The position numbers were made by a program, and so were the translations under genes. The notes below the pieces were generated by a model that worked only from the letters and a program-made list of their open reading frames with translations, made no database searches and was not told the DNA's origin. DNA of 48,507 bases. Origin: Actinokineospora pegani (lineage in GTDB: Bacteria > Actinomycetota > Actinomycetes > Mycobacteriales > Pseudonocardiaceae). Where the stretch lies: the NCBI RefSeq assembly GCF_009745975.1, contig NZ_WHOL01000050.1, forward strand, positions 1 to 48,507, given 5' to 3'. Numbering within the stretch: the stretch's first letter is position 1; every line of letters starts with the position of its first letter. Shown here piece after piece: positions 33,888-42,311 of the stretch.

Positions 33888-34038
33888 CCCGCGACCGCAC
33901 ACCACCTGCGAAAGGAGTGATCCGAACGGGTGAAGCAGTGGGGAAATGCGCCTCGACCTGCGGGGTTGGTTTTCCTACTACACCCGACTTTCGGATGGAA
34001 TTCACGAGGACCCGTCCAACCGGTGGTCACCGGCACCG

Positions 34039-35226
34039 TCAGGCGCGCACGCCCCAGAGCAGGAACGTGGAGCTCGCGGGGGCCACCCCGATGCCGTCAC
34101 CGGGCAGCTCGACGAGGTCCGCGACCGACAACTGGCAGCCGCCCACCGCGTACCCGGCGTCGGCCAGCGCGCGCCGGGTGGCCCCCAACCGGTCCAGCTC
34201 CGGCACCAGCACGACCACCCGGGCCGCCCCGGCGCCCGCGCACGCCCGCACGACCTCCGGCGCCGACGACCCGACGAACACCGCGTCCGGCCGCGGCAGC
34301 GTCGGCACCACCCGGCTCGGCTCGCCGTCGGCCAGCCGCACGTCGACGCCGTGCGCGCCCGCGTTGGCCACGATCCGCACGCACAGGCCGGAATCGGCCT
34401 CCACGGCGATCACCGCGGCGCCGAGCAGGGCCGACTCGATGCCGATCGCGCCGGAGCCCGCGCACACGTCCCAGACGAGGGCGCCCGGCCGGGGTGCAAG
34501 CTTCGCCAGCGCCAGCGCGCGCACCTGCGGGGCGATGCCCACCCCGGAGCGGGTGGCGAACGCGCTCTCGTCCAGCGCCCACCCGTCGACGGGCGGCACC
34601 ACCGGCCCGCCGGAGAACCAGCTATCGTCACCGATCCCGTCGAGGGAGGCCAGGCACAGCACCAGGTTCGGCTCCTGCCAAGACCGCCGCTCCGCTTCGG
34701 TGACGTCCAAGATGGACAGTCGCTCGGCCGGTGTGCCGACCTGTTCGAGCACCGCGATGTTGCGCCGCCACCCGTGCAGCTCACGGGCCAGTTCCGCGGG
34801 CCCGGCGCCGGGGGCGGTGAGCACGGCGACGGCCTGGCGCGCCCGGCACACGTTGACGGCCTGCTGGAAGTCCCGCCCGCGCCCGCTGACCACGGTGATG
34901 TCGTCCCACGGCCTGCGGACCAACGCGGCCATCCGCTGCACGTCGGTGACCGTCGGCCAGACGATCACGTCGAGCTTGCGCGCCCGCAACGCCCGCAGGT
35001 CGCCGAAGTGGCCCGGGTCCCCGCTGACCAGCAGCACCGTCGGCCCCACCGCGTGGGCGACCTCGTCGATGGGCAGCCCACCAGAGCTGTCGAGGGTTTC
35101 CTTGTCCGGCGTCACGTGCCGGTCGAGCTGGTGTTTGGGCCCCACGACGAGCCGCGCCTGCGCCAGCACCGACCCGGCCCCCGGCGGCAGCCCCTGCCGG
35201 TCCAAGCCGATCACCGTCACCGTCAT
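34039..35226 (-). CDS. cobL: Precorrin-6Y C5,15-methyltransferase (decarboxylating), CbiE-CbiT fusion
   Basis: A 395-aa bifunctional enzyme of vitamin B12 synthesis. Residues 1-200 are the CbiE-type tetrapyrrole methylase (VTVIGLDRQGLPPGA, LLVSGDPGHFG, WPTVTDVQRMAALVRRPWDDITVVSGRG). Residues 205-395 are the CbiT class I methyltransferase/decarboxylase (LVWDVCAGSGAIGIESAL, VIAVEAD). ATG at 35226 is the homology start. The frame is open far upstream and was ignored. It is separated from cobM by a 311-bp gap, so the two may have their own promoters. Confidence 0.92.
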   Translation of the reverse strand: MTVTVIGLDRQGLPPGAGSVLAQARLVVGPKHQLDRHVTPDKETLDSSGGLPIDEVAHAVGPTVLLVSGDPGHFGDLRALRARKLDVIVWPTVTDVQRMAALVRRPWDDITVVSGRGRDFQQAVNVCRARQAVAVLTAPGAGPAELARELHGWRRNIAVLEQVGTPAERLSILDVTEAERRSWQEPNLVLCLASLDGIGDDSWFSGGPVVPPVDGWALDESAFATRSGVGIAPQVRALALAKLAPRPGALVWDVCAGSGAIGIESALLGAAVIAVEADSGLCVRIVANAGAHGVDVRLADGEPSRVVPTLPRPDAVFVGSSAPEVVRACAGAGAARVVVLVPELDRLGATRRALADAGYAVGGCQLSVADLVELPGDGIGVAPASSTFLLWGVRA

Positions 35227-35537
35227 GCGCGGTATTCGACCACGCCGGGGTCTGGCGTGACCAGCGGGAGCAGGGCCGGAGAAGATCACGAATCGGGTGG
35301 TCGGGCGTCGTGCGGGTGAACGGCCGGGATCGCCGCCCGCGCTGTGGACAACTCCGCTTCGGCACCCGGAACCGTCGGTGGGCCCCGGTAACGTTGAAAT
35401 CGGGGGTCCCCAGGGCGGAATGATCTTCCGATCGGGTGTCCGGGCGCCGGTTCCGGGGGCCGACTCAGAAAACAGGAGACCGCCCGCGCGCGGGTTGGGA
35501 CGCGAACCGCCTGGCCCTCGACGGGCCGGAGCGGTGG
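35227..35537. other. Gene-free gap between cobM and cobL with a B12-box-like 9-mer
   Basis: About 310 bp without a supported gene. The plus strand contains CAGGAGACC near 35476, identical to the core of the cobalamin riboswitch B12 box, preceded at about 110 nt by GGAACCGTCGGTGGG, only loosely like the riboswitch core. It faces away from cobL and cobM, which are on the other strand, so it does not fit as their riboswitch. On the cobL strand no riboswitch signature was seen. Confidence 0.3.
35343..35351 (-). other. DnaA-box-like 9-mer TTGTCCACA
   Basis: The exact actinomycete-type DnaA box (written TGTGGACAA on the plus strand), single, in the cobM-cobL gap. There is no origin context. Chance or a DnaA regulatory/titration site are both possible. 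Confidence 0.3.
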
Positions 35538-36545
35538 TCAGGACTTGCGGGCGGTGCGCCTGGTCGAGGCTCGGCTGCGGGCGGGCTTCTTGGCCGCGGG
35601 CTTCGGGTCGGGCTTGGGCTTGGGCGCGGGCTCCGGCTGCTCGACGGGCTGGGGCTCGGCCGCGGGCTCGGGGGTGGGCTCGGGGGTCTGCGCCTTGGCC
35701 GCGGTGGCCACGGTGCCGGGTTCCGGGGTGGCCTCGACAGCGGCCCGGGTCCAGCGGCGGGCAGGCTCGCCGTCGGGGCGGGAGCGGCGGGCCCGGGCGG
35801 TCCAGCGGGCGGGGGCGTCCGACGTGTCGTCCGCGCGGGGGGCGGGGCGGTAGCCGGGGCGGGGGGTGGCGGTGCGGGCGGTGTCGCCGATGAGGAAGTG
35901 GGCGTTGCGCCAGAGGTTGGCGCGTTTGACGTCCGCGGCGAGGTCGGCGATGGTCGTGCGCAGCACGGTCTCCGAGGGCCAGCTCACCTTGTACGACACC
36001 GTCACCGGCAGGTCGGCGTCGAGGCCCGCGGCGAGCAGGGCCTCGGCCAGGTCGGCGGCGCGGGCGGCCGGGGCGTGCACGACCAGGGTGCGCGCGGCGG
36101 TGGCCAGGGCGCGGACCCCCTCCACGCCCTCGACGACGACCAGGGTGTCCGCACCCGGCTCGACGAGCGTGGTGCCGGTGGCCGCCGCGGTCGCCGAGAC
36201 CGGGGAGACGCCGGGGACCACCTCGACGTCCAGGCCCAGCTTCTCGCAGGCCTCGCGCTGGTCGCGCAGGTCCGGGGTCAGGGCCGGGTCGCCGGGGACC
36301 AGGCAGGCGATGCTGCCGAGCCTGCTGCCCACGCGGCGGTAGAGCTCCTGGGTCTCGGCGGCGGTGAGCCGGGCGTTGTCGACCAGGTCGGCGTCGGCGC
36401 GGGTGTGCTCGCGCAGCCAGGCCGGGTCGACCAGGGCCGGGGAGTAGAGGACCACGTCGGCGGAGGCGATCCTGGCCGCCCCGCGCAAGGTGATCAGGTC
36501 GGCCGCCCCCGGCCCCGCTCCGACGAAACTCACCACGCCACGCAT
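35538..36545 (-). CDS. cobM: Precorrin-4 C11-methyltransferase with a long basic/proline C-terminal tail
   Basis: A 335-aa protein. Residues 1-245 are a complete tetrapyrrole methylase that adds the C11 methyl of precorrin-4: VSFVGAGPGAADLITLRGA, CLVPGDPAL, VEVVPGVSPVSATAAATG, WPSETVLRTTIADL, FLIGD. The last 90 residues are extra compared with family members of about 250 aa. They are disordered, first Arg/Asp/Ala-rich, then Pro-Glu and Pro-Lys repeats, ending in a Lys/Arg/Ser-rich stretch like a histone H1 tail. ATG at 36545 is the natural start. Confidence 0.9.
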   Translation of the reverse strand: MRGVVSFVGAGPGAADLITLRGAARIASADVVLYSPALVDPAWLREHTRADADLVDNARLTAAETQELYRRVGSRLGSIACLVPGDPALTPDLRDQREACEKLGLDVEVVPGVSPVSATAAATGTTLVEPGADTLVVVEGVEGVRALATAARTLVVHAPAARAADLAEALLAAGLDADLPVTVSYKVSWPSETVLRTTIADLAADVKRANLWRNAHFLIGDTARTATPRPGYRPAPRADDTSDAPARWTARARRSRPDGEPARRWTRAAVEATPEPGTVATAAKAQTPEPTPEPAAEPQPVEQPEPAPKPKPDPKPAAKKPARSRASTRRTARKS

Positions 36546-36607
36546 GGGCTGACGGTATCGCCGCCCGGGTGGCGGCCGGTGACCGGCCCGGTGTCAGACT
36601 CGCAGGC

Positions 36608-37768
36608 GTGAACCAGGAGGCACCCCACCCGGGCGCGGCGGCGCTCGACTGGCTGGACGCGCACGCCGAGGACCGCAAGCGGGCCGGGCTGACGCGGCAG
36701 CTCCGCCCGCGGCGCCCGGAGCAGGACCTGCTGGACCTGGCGGGCAACGACTACCTCGGCCTGGCCAGGGACAAGCGCGTCGGCGGGGCCGCCGCGGCGG
36801 CCGCGCTGCGCTGGGGGACGGGGTCGACCGGGTCGCGGCTGGTCACCGGCAGCACCGAGCTGCACAGCGAGCTGGAGTTCGAGCTGGCCCGGTTCTGCGG
36901 CACCCAGGCGGCGCTGGTGTTCTCCTCCGGCTACACCGCGAACCTGGCTGTCGTCACCGCGCTGACCGGCAAGAACTGCTCCATCGTCACCGACGCCAAC
37001 ATCCACGCCTCGCTCATCGACGGGTGCAGGCTCTCCCGCGCCGAACTGGCCGTCGTCGGGCACAGCGACGTCGCCGCCGCCACCCGCGCGCTGGCGAGCA
37101 AGCGCACCGACCGCGCCGTCTACGTCACCGACTCGGTGTTCAGCGTCGACGGCGACCTCGCCCCGCTGCCCGAGCTGCACGCGGCCTGCCGCGGGCACGG
37201 CGCCGCGCTCATCGTCGACGACGCGCACGGCCTCGGCGTGCTCGGCGAGGGCGGCCGGGGCGCGGTGCACGCGGCCGGGCTGTCGGGCGAGCCGGACGTG
37301 GTGACCACGGTGACGCTGTCGAAGTCGCTCGGCGCGCAGGGCGGGGCCGTCCTCGGCCCGCGCCGGGTGATCAAGCACCTGGTGGACAACGCGCGCAGCT
37401 TCATCTTCGACACCGGCCTGGCCCCGAGCAGCGCCGCGGCGGCGCTGAGCGCGCTGACGACGCTCAAGGAGGAGCCCGAACGCGCCGAGCGGGTGCTGAC
37501 CAACGCGATGACCCTGGCGGTGCGGCTGCGCGAGGCCGGGCTCACGGTCAGCTCCCCCGCCTCGGCGGTCGTGTCCGTGCCCGCGCCGAGCGCGGACGCG
37601 GCGCTGCGCTGGTCGGAGGACTGCCGCGCGGCCGGGGTGTGGGTGGGCTGCTTCCGCCCGCCGTCGGTCCCCGACTCGACCTCGCGGCTGCGCCTGACCG
37701 CGCGGGCAGACCTCACCGAGTCCGATATCGACCGCGCCGTCGAGGTCATCACCAAGACCGCCCCGTGA
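36608..37768 (+). CDS. bioF: 8-amino-7-oxononanoate synthase
   Basis: A 386-aa PLP enzyme of the alpha-oxoamine synthase family. It condenses pimeloyl-CoA or -ACP with alanine in biotin synthesis. NDYLGLA (47-53), the GTGSTGSRLVTGS segment (70-82), the DDAHG motif (204-208) and the PLP lysine K239 in TLSKSLG are all present. Length is normal. GTG at 36608 gives the homology start. It is divergent from cobM, and a methyltransferase gene follows 14 bp later; bioA, bioD and bioB are not in the window. Confidence 0.92.
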   Translation: MNQEAPHPGAAALDWLDAHAEDRKRAGLTRQLRPRRPEQDLLDLAGNDYLGLARDKRVGGAAAAAALRWGTGSTGSRLVTGSTELHSELEFELARFCGTQAALVFSSGYTANLAVVTALTGKNCSIVTDANIHASLIDGCRLSRAELAVVGHSDVAAATRALASKRTDRAVYVTDSVFSVDGDLAPLPELHAACRGHGAALIVDDAHGLGVLGEGGRGAVHAAGLSGEPDVVTTVTLSKSLGAQGGAVLGPRRVIKHLVDNARSFIFDTGLAPSSAAAALSALTTLKEEPERAERVLTNAMTLAVRLREAGLTVSSPASAVVSVPAPSADAALRWSEDCRAAGVWVGCFRPPSVPDSTSRLRLTARADLTESDIDRAVEVITKTAP

Positions 37769-37782
37769 GGGATGATCGGGTG

Positions 37783-38592
37783 GTGAGCGACTACCTCGAC
37801 CTCAACCTCGCCAACTGGGACGAGCGCGCTCCCGCGCACGCCGCCTCCCCGGACTACGCCCTCGACCGCTTCCGCGCCGACCCCGGCTTCCTCAGCGGCG
37901 TGGTCCGCTTCGACCGCGAGCGGCTCGGCGACCTCACCGGTCTGCGCGGGGTGCACCTGCAGTGCCACCTCGGCACCGACACGCTGTCGCTGTCGCGGCT
38001 GGGCGCGCGGATGAGCGGGCTGGACTTCTCCGGCGCGGCCCTGGCCCTGGCGCGCGGGCTGGCCGCCGAGACCGGCGCGGAGATCGACTACCACCACAGC
38101 GACGTGCACGCCGCGCTCGACGTGCTCGACGTGGGCGGGTACGACCTGGTCTACACCGGCGTCGGGGCGCTGTGCTGGCTGCCGTCGGTCGAGCGGTGGG
38201 CCGGGGTGCTGCGACCGGGCGGGCGGCTGTTCCTGCGCGAGACGCACCCCATGCTGTGGGCGCTGGACGAGACGCAGGACCCGCCCACGGTGGCCCACCC
38301 GTACTTCGAGCGCGCCGAGCCGGTGGTGTTCGACGAGCAGGGCACCTACGTCGCGACCGACATCGAGTTCACCAACACCCGGTCGGCGTCGTGGAACCAC
38401 GGCCTCGGCGAGACCGTGACGGCGCTGGCGGACCACGGCTTGCGGCTGACCACGCTGGTGGAGCACGACAGCGTCCCGTACGAGGCGATCCCGGGGCAGA
38501 TGGACCTCGACGCCGAGACCGGCGAGTGGCGGCTGCGCGAGCAGCCCGACCGGCTGGCCGCCAGCTACACGCTCATCGCGGTCAAGAACTAG
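37783..38592 (+). CDS. Class I SAM-dependent methyltransferase
   Basis: A 269-aa methyltransferase. The SAM loop is atypical, HLQCHLGTDTLSLSRLG, as in a known actinomycete group; the acidic residue follows in GLDFSGAAL, and VLRPGGRLFLRETHPM is motif III. Fourteen bases separate it from bioF, so they are likely co-transcribed. A BioC role would fit that position but the sequence does not look specifically like BioC, so it stays open. Start is GTG 37783 (or GTG 37780). Confidence 0.85.
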   Translation: MSDYLDLNLANWDERAPAHAASPDYALDRFRADPGFLSGVVRFDRERLGDLTGLRGVHLQCHLGTDTLSLSRLGARMSGLDFSGAALALARGLAAETGAEIDYHHSDVHAALDVLDVGGYDLVYTGVGALCWLPSVERWAGVLRPGGRLFLRETHPMLWALDETQDPPTVAHPYFERAEPVVFDEQGTYVATDIEFTNTRSASWNHGLGETVTALADHGLRLTTLVEHDSVPYEAIPGQMDLDAETGEWRLREQPDRLAASYTLIAVKN

Positions 38593-38606
38593 ACCGGGTT
38601 TCGAAA

Positions 38607-38660
38607 GCCCCGTGTTCGCGATAGTCGCGCCGGATGCGGCCCCTGGCGGCACGGGGCGAA
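38607..38660. terminator. Weak hairpin pair in the methyltransferase/GNAT convergent gap
   Basis: In the 136-bp convergent gap, GCCCCGTG can pair with CACGGGGC about 35 nt on, enclosing CGCGA-TAG-TCGCG. Further along is a direct repeat of CACCGGTAC. Together these may terminate both genes; the structure is less clean than at other gene ends here. Confidence 0.35.
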
Positions 38661-38728
38661 GGCACCGGTACAACACCGGTACCGGCACCTCCACCCCGCA
38701 CCGCCAGAAGCCACCCCGATCACGACTC

Positions 38729-39196
38729 TCATCGAACGGGACTCCCAAAACCCGGCCCAGGCCGGGTCATGTGGATGTGCATGATCCCGTCGTCGTCGTA
38801 GGGGGCGCCCTGGGCGGTGTAGTCGAAGCGCTCGTAGAAGGCCTGGGCGTAGGTCTGCGCGTCCAGCTCGCTGGGGTCCGGGCCGACGACGTCCAGGGCG
38901 GCGCGCATCAGGAGCGCGCCCAGGCCGTTGCCCCTGGCCGCGGCGGCGGTGCACACGCGGCCGATGCGGCGGGTCGTGCCCGGGGCGCCCAGGACGCGCA
39001 GGTAGGCCAGGGGGTGCTGGGCGGGCTGCCACCACAGGTGCTGGGTGGTGGGGTCGAGGTCTCGGCCGTCGATCTCGGGGTAGGGGCACTTCTGCTCGAC
39101 GATGAACACGTCGGTGCGGAGCTTGAGCAGGGCGTGCAGCTCGGCGGCCGACAGGTCGGGGCCTGCCACCGAGCGCAGCGCGGACGGTGTGGTCAC
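38729..39196 (-). CDS. GNAT family N-acetyltransferase, ElaA type
   Basis: A 155-aa acetyltransferase. LSAAELHALLKLRTDVFIVEQKCPYPEIDG.D is the ElaA signature, and IGRVCTAAAARGNGLGALLMRAAL carries the acetyl-CoA pyrophosphate loop (R-x-x-G-x-G). QAFYERFDYTAQG closes the fold. GTG at 39196 is the start, 13 bp downstream of the S1 protease stop, so the two genes are probably co-transcribed. The acceptor substrate is unknown. Confidence 0.87.
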   Translation of the reverse strand: MTTPSALRSVAGPDLSAAELHALLKLRTDVFIVEQKCPYPEIDGRDLDPTTQHLWWQPAQHPLAYLRVLGAPGTTRRIGRVCTAAAARGNGLGALLMRAALDVVGPDPSELDAQTYAQAFYERFDYTAQGAPYDDDGIMHIHMTRPGPGFGSPVR

Positions 39197-39209
39197 ACGG
39201 GTGTGGATA

Positions 39210-39995
39210 TCACATCTGGGCGCGGATGAGGTCGGCCAGCGTCGCGATCCTGGCGTAGACGCCGGGCCTGCCCGGCTGCGCGCAGCCCTCGCCCCAGGAG
39301 GCGACGCCCGCCAGCCTGCCCGCGACGATCATCGGTCCGCCGGAGTCGCCCTGGCAGGTGTCCACGCCGCCCTCGGGCAGGCCCGCGCAGACCATGGAGG
39401 TGGCGGCGTAGTCGGCGTAGGCCGTGGAGCACTCGGTGTCGGCCACCACCGGGACCTCGGCGCCGAGCAGGTAGCGCGACCCGGAGCCGCCCTCGGCGGT
39501 GCGCCCCCAGCCCAGCACGGTCGCGGGCGCGCCCGCGGCGTAGGCCGAGGGGTCGGTCGCCAGCTCGATGGGCGGGTTCGACAGCGGCCGGTCGAGGGTG
39601 AGCACGGCCACGTCGTTGCCCGCGGTGACGCTGGTGAACTCCGGGTGCACCCAGACGCGCTCGATCTGGGCGACAACGCCGTCAGCGGTCAGCTTGTCCT
39701 CGCGGCTGGCCACCACCCGCACGTCCTCCGGGGGCTTGGCGACGGCGCAGTGCGCGGCGGTGACCACCTTGTCCGCGCCGACCAGGGTGCCGCCGCAGAA
39801 CTGGCGGCCGTCGGTCGAGGCCAGGAACACCATGTACTGGTGGTCGGCGATGCTCACCCGCGCCCCGCCGATGACCTGCTCCCCGGCCTTCGCGCTGAAC
39901 GGCCCGGTCAGGGCCGCCGCCGTGGCGACGACGACCGCGGCCAAGACCGCGATGCTGGGCGCGCGGCGCAGGGCGCCAACCGGACTGGTGCGCAT
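39210..39995 (-). CDS. Secreted trypsin-like serine protease (S1A), second copy
   Basis: A 261-aa secreted protease, paralogous to the one at 33040-33822. Signal peptide about 1-37; the mature end would be near VIGG (41-44). The triad is H82 (TAAHC), D128 (GNDVAVLTL) and S218 (GDSGGP); D212 predicts Lys/Arg specificity. A 6-bp stem (AGGCTG/CAGCCT, 40013-40039) lies in its leader. It is followed by the GNAT gene and is divergent from the M15-like lipoprotein gene. Confidence 0.93.
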   Translation of the reverse strand: MRTSPVGALRRAPSIAVLAAVVVATAAALTGPFSAKAGEQVIGGARVSIADHQYMVFLASTDGRQFCGGTLVGADKVVTAAHCAVAKPPEDVRVVASREDKLTADGVVAQIERVWVHPEFTSVTAGNDVAVLTLDRPLSNPPIELATDPSAYAAGAPATVLGWGRTAEGGSGSRYLLGAEVPVVADTECSTAYADYAATSMVCAGLPEGGVDTCQGDSGGPMIVAGRLAGVASWGEGCAQPGRPGVYARIATLADLIRAQM

Positions 39996-40117
39996 TCCGA
40001 CTCCCGAGCGTGAGGCTGAGCAACGGTCTGTAGCAGCCTAGGTCGGCTGGGCCCCGGGTGGACGCCGCAAGTTGTCGCCCGACCGGGTGGTCCTTCGGGG
40101 TGGTGCATGCTGGGGCC

Positions 40118-40990
40118 GTGCGCCGCCTCGTCCTCACCGCCGTGCTGACCGCCGCGACCCTGGCCGGTTGCACCACGCCTGAGCAGCAGAAAGCCGCCGC
40201 GCAGCCGCCCGCGTCGACCACCGGGACGCCGACGGCCGCGCCCGCTTCGCCCACCGCGGGCGCCGCGCCGAGTTCACCCGCTCCCACCGCCGCGCCGCCC
40301 TGGGTCGTCGGCGCGACGCCGCTGCCGCTGCGCCCCGACGGCTTCGGCCAGGTGCTGCCCACCCCGCCGGTCCTGGCCGACCGGGCGCTGCCGACCCGGG
40401 ACCTGCTGCCCCCTCCCGCGGGCGGCGAGTACGCGTCCACGGTGTCGCCGGTGCCCGCCGACGTCCTGGCCAGGAGCACGTGGTCCGCCGCCTGCCCGGT
40501 GGGCCGCGACGAGCTGCGCTACCTGACGATGTCGTTCTGGGGGTTCGACGGCAGGGCGCACACCGGCGAGATGATCGTCAACGCCTCGGCCGCGGCCGGG
40601 GTGGCACGGGTGTTCGGCGAGCTGCACGCCGCGCGGTTCCCGATCGAGGAGATGCGGGTGACCGCGCCTGCCGAGCTCGACCTCGCGCCGACCGGCGACG
40701 GCAACAACACCGGGGCCTTCGTGTGCCGCAGGGGGACCGGGCTGTCGTCGTGGTCGGCGCACGCCTACGGGTTGGCCATCGATGTGAACCCCTTCTGCAA
40801 CCCGTACGTGAAGGGCGACCTGGTGCTGCCGGAGCTCGCTTCGTCCTATGTGGACCGGGCCTGGGAGCGGCCCGGGATGGTGCTCGCCGGGGACACCGCG
40901 GTGCGGGCGTTCGCCGCGATCGGGTGGTCCTGGGGCGGGGAGTGGTCGTCGCCGTTGGACATCCAGCACTTCTCCGCGCTCCACCGGTGA
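40118..40990 (+). CDS. Lipoprotein with M15-type peptidase domain
   Basis: A 290-aa exported lipoprotein. LAGC with C18 is the lipobox; a Pro/Ala/Thr-rich linker runs to about residue 75. The C-terminal domain has SAHAYGLAIDVNPFCNP, in which H and D are zinc ligands of the M15 (VanY/D-Ala-D-Ala carboxypeptidase) fold, and DIQHFSALHR with the last His. It probably trims peptidoglycan stem peptides outside the membrane. GTG at 40118 was chosen to place the signal peptide correctly; the upstream frame is not supported. Confidence 0.82.
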   Translation: MRRLVLTAVLTAATLAGCTTPEQQKAAAQPPASTTGTPTAAPASPTAGAAPSSPAPTAAPPWVVGATPLPLRPDGFGQVLPTPPVLADRALPTRDLLPPPAGGEYASTVSPVPADVLARSTWSAACPVGRDELRYLTMSFWGFDGRAHTGEMIVNASAAAGVARVFGELHAARFPIEEMRVTAPAELDLAPTGDGNNTGAFVCRRGTGLSSWSAHAYGLAIDVNPFCNPYVKGDLVLPELASSYVDRAWERPGMVLAGDTAVRAFAAIGWSWGGEWSSPLDIQHFSALHR

Positions 40991-40995
40991 CGCCG

Positions 40996-41029
40996 GTGGG
41001 GGCCGCGCCCGGTCCGGCGCGGCCCCCAC
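40996..41029. terminator. Bidirectional terminator hairpin, M15 lipoprotein/M48 protease
   Basis: GTGGGGGCCGCGCC pairs perfectly with GGCGCGGCCCCCAC over 14 bp with a 6-nt loop, starting five bases after the lipoprotein stop in the 63-bp convergent gap. Confidence 0.85.
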
Positions 41030-41053
41030 TGGGTCCCGATGCGTGCGTGCTGG

Positions 41054-42142
41054 CTACTGCTGGCCGGTGGGCTGCTCCGAAGAGCCACCAGCGCCACCAG
41101 CGCCGCCAGAGCCACCAGCACCGCCGTTGCCACCGAAGCCGCGGAAGACCTTGCCCGCGGCGCCGCTGAGGCCGGAGCCGACGTCGTTGAGGATCTTGAC
41201 CAGCGGGTCGGTGGAGTTGGTGAAGCCGTCCTTGTAGGACTTCGCCGCCGAGCGCAGGTCGTCGCTGAAGTTCGACGTGGGCGTGTCCTCGTCGCGGCGC
41301 TGGTAGTCGCCCGCGAGGATGTTCCGGTAGTCCTCCGAGGCGGCCCAGCGCTGCAACTGCGCGGCGCGGACGACGGCCAGCGGGTGCGTCATCGACTCCA
41401 CGTTGCGGAACTTGTGGATGCTGTCGCGCAGGTCCTCGGTGCCCTCGTACTCGCTGGCCTGCTCCAGGAACGACGGGATGTCGATCTGGGTCAGGTCGGT
41501 GCCGCCCGCGAGGTAGATGTGCGTGCGCAGCGCCGCGGCCGGGTCCTGCGAGACGAGCAGGCCCGCGCGGTCGGAGGTCAGCTCGGCCTTGCGGTACCAC
41601 TCCCTGAGCGCGGCGATGACCGCGCGCAGGCCCAGCGCGCCAGCCGGGATGAAGCTGACCGCGCCCTGGATGTGCAGCAGGCGCTGCAGCAGCGTGCTCA
41701 GCACCGCGTGCCCGGACAGGATGTGGCCCATCTCGTGCCCGATGACGAACCGCAGCGACTCGGTGTCCAGCGCCTCGACCAGCGCGGTGTTGAGCACGAT
41801 GAACGGCTCGTCGATGCCGACCGCCATGGCGTTGGCCACCGGGCTGCGCTGCACGTAGATCTTCGGCACCACGTCGAGGTCGAGGATCTGGGCGCTCTCC
41901 TGGCGCAACTGCTCGATCTTCGGGTACTGCCGCTCCCCGACCCGGATCGCCGAAGCCAGCGCCATGAGCCGCTCGCCGCGTTCGGAGAACAGCCCGGCGA
42001 CCCCCTTCAGCACGTCCGACACCCCGGGCACCGCGCGCAGCGTGGCCATGGCCCCCCGGTCGGCGGGGTGCTCGTAGGCGCGCGGGCTGATGCGCGCGAA
42101 GCGCACCCGCGTCGTGCCCTGCGAGACCTCGTTGTCCGTCAT
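41054..42142 (-). CDS. M48 family metallopeptidase with Gly-rich tail
   Basis: A 362-aa zinc protease. HEMGH at 136-140 with the third ligand in the KAELTSDRAGLL segment is the M48 site. Unlike HtpX it has only weak hydrophobic segments (around 145-170), so membrane insertion is doubtful. Middle residues include SPVANAMAVGIDEPFIVLNT, typical of the family. The last 25 residues are a Gly/Ser/Gln tail. ATG at 42142 follows GGGAGG. It is divergent from the PEBP gene. Confidence 0.88.
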   Translation of the reverse strand: MTDNEVSQGTTRVRFARISPRAYEHPADRGAMATLRAVPGVSDVLKGVAGLFSERGERLMALASAIRVGERQYPKIEQLRQESAQILDLDVVPKIYVQRSPVANAMAVGIDEPFIVLNTALVEALDTESLRFVIGHEMGHILSGHAVLSTLLQRLLHIQGAVSFIPAGALGLRAVIAALREWYRKAELTSDRAGLLVSQDPAAALRTHIYLAGGTDLTQIDIPSFLEQASEYEGTEDLRDSIHKFRNVESMTHPLAVVRAAQLQRWAASEDYRNILAGDYQRRDEDTPTSNFSDDLRSAAKSYKDGFTNSTDPLVKILNDVGSGLSGAAGKVFRGFGGNGGAGGSGGAGGAGGSSEQPTGQQ

Positions 42143-42218
42143 GTTCCTGGCCCTCCCTTGCCTTTGCCGACCACAGTAGGCCCGATGCGGCGCGGGCGGG
42201 CCGGTTTGCCCACAACCC

Positions 42219-42245
42219 CAGGGTCTTCTCAGGGAAGACCCTGAG
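42219..42245. promoter_or_regulatory. Overlapping alternative hairpins in the M48/PEBP divergent region
   Basis: CAGGGTCTTC (42219-42228) pairs with GAAGACCCTG (42234-42243) around TCAGG. The overlapping CTCAGGG (42228-42234) can instead pair with CCCTGAG (42239-42245). The two are mutually exclusive. The element lies just upstream of the likely PEBP promoter, so it may be an operator. Confidence 0.5.
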
Positions 42246-42265
42246 CGGGGGCGGGCCACCGCGAC

Positions 42266-42271
42266 TAGATT
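42266..42271 (+). promoter_or_regulatory. Possible -10 of the PEBP gene
   Basis: TAGATT fits the actinomycete TANNNT -10 and lies about 45 bp before the PEBP start. No good -35 is seen 18 bp upstream, where the hairpin element ends. Confidence 0.4.
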
Positions 42272-42311
42272 CGGCCAGGACAACCGCAGGAGAAGAAAGA
42301 GGGAATCCCGC

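Noticed and set aside
35476-35500. A cobalamin riboswitch for cobL
   Set aside because: The B12-box-like core is on the strand opposite to cobL and the other conserved elements are not convincing; kept only as a low-interest observation.
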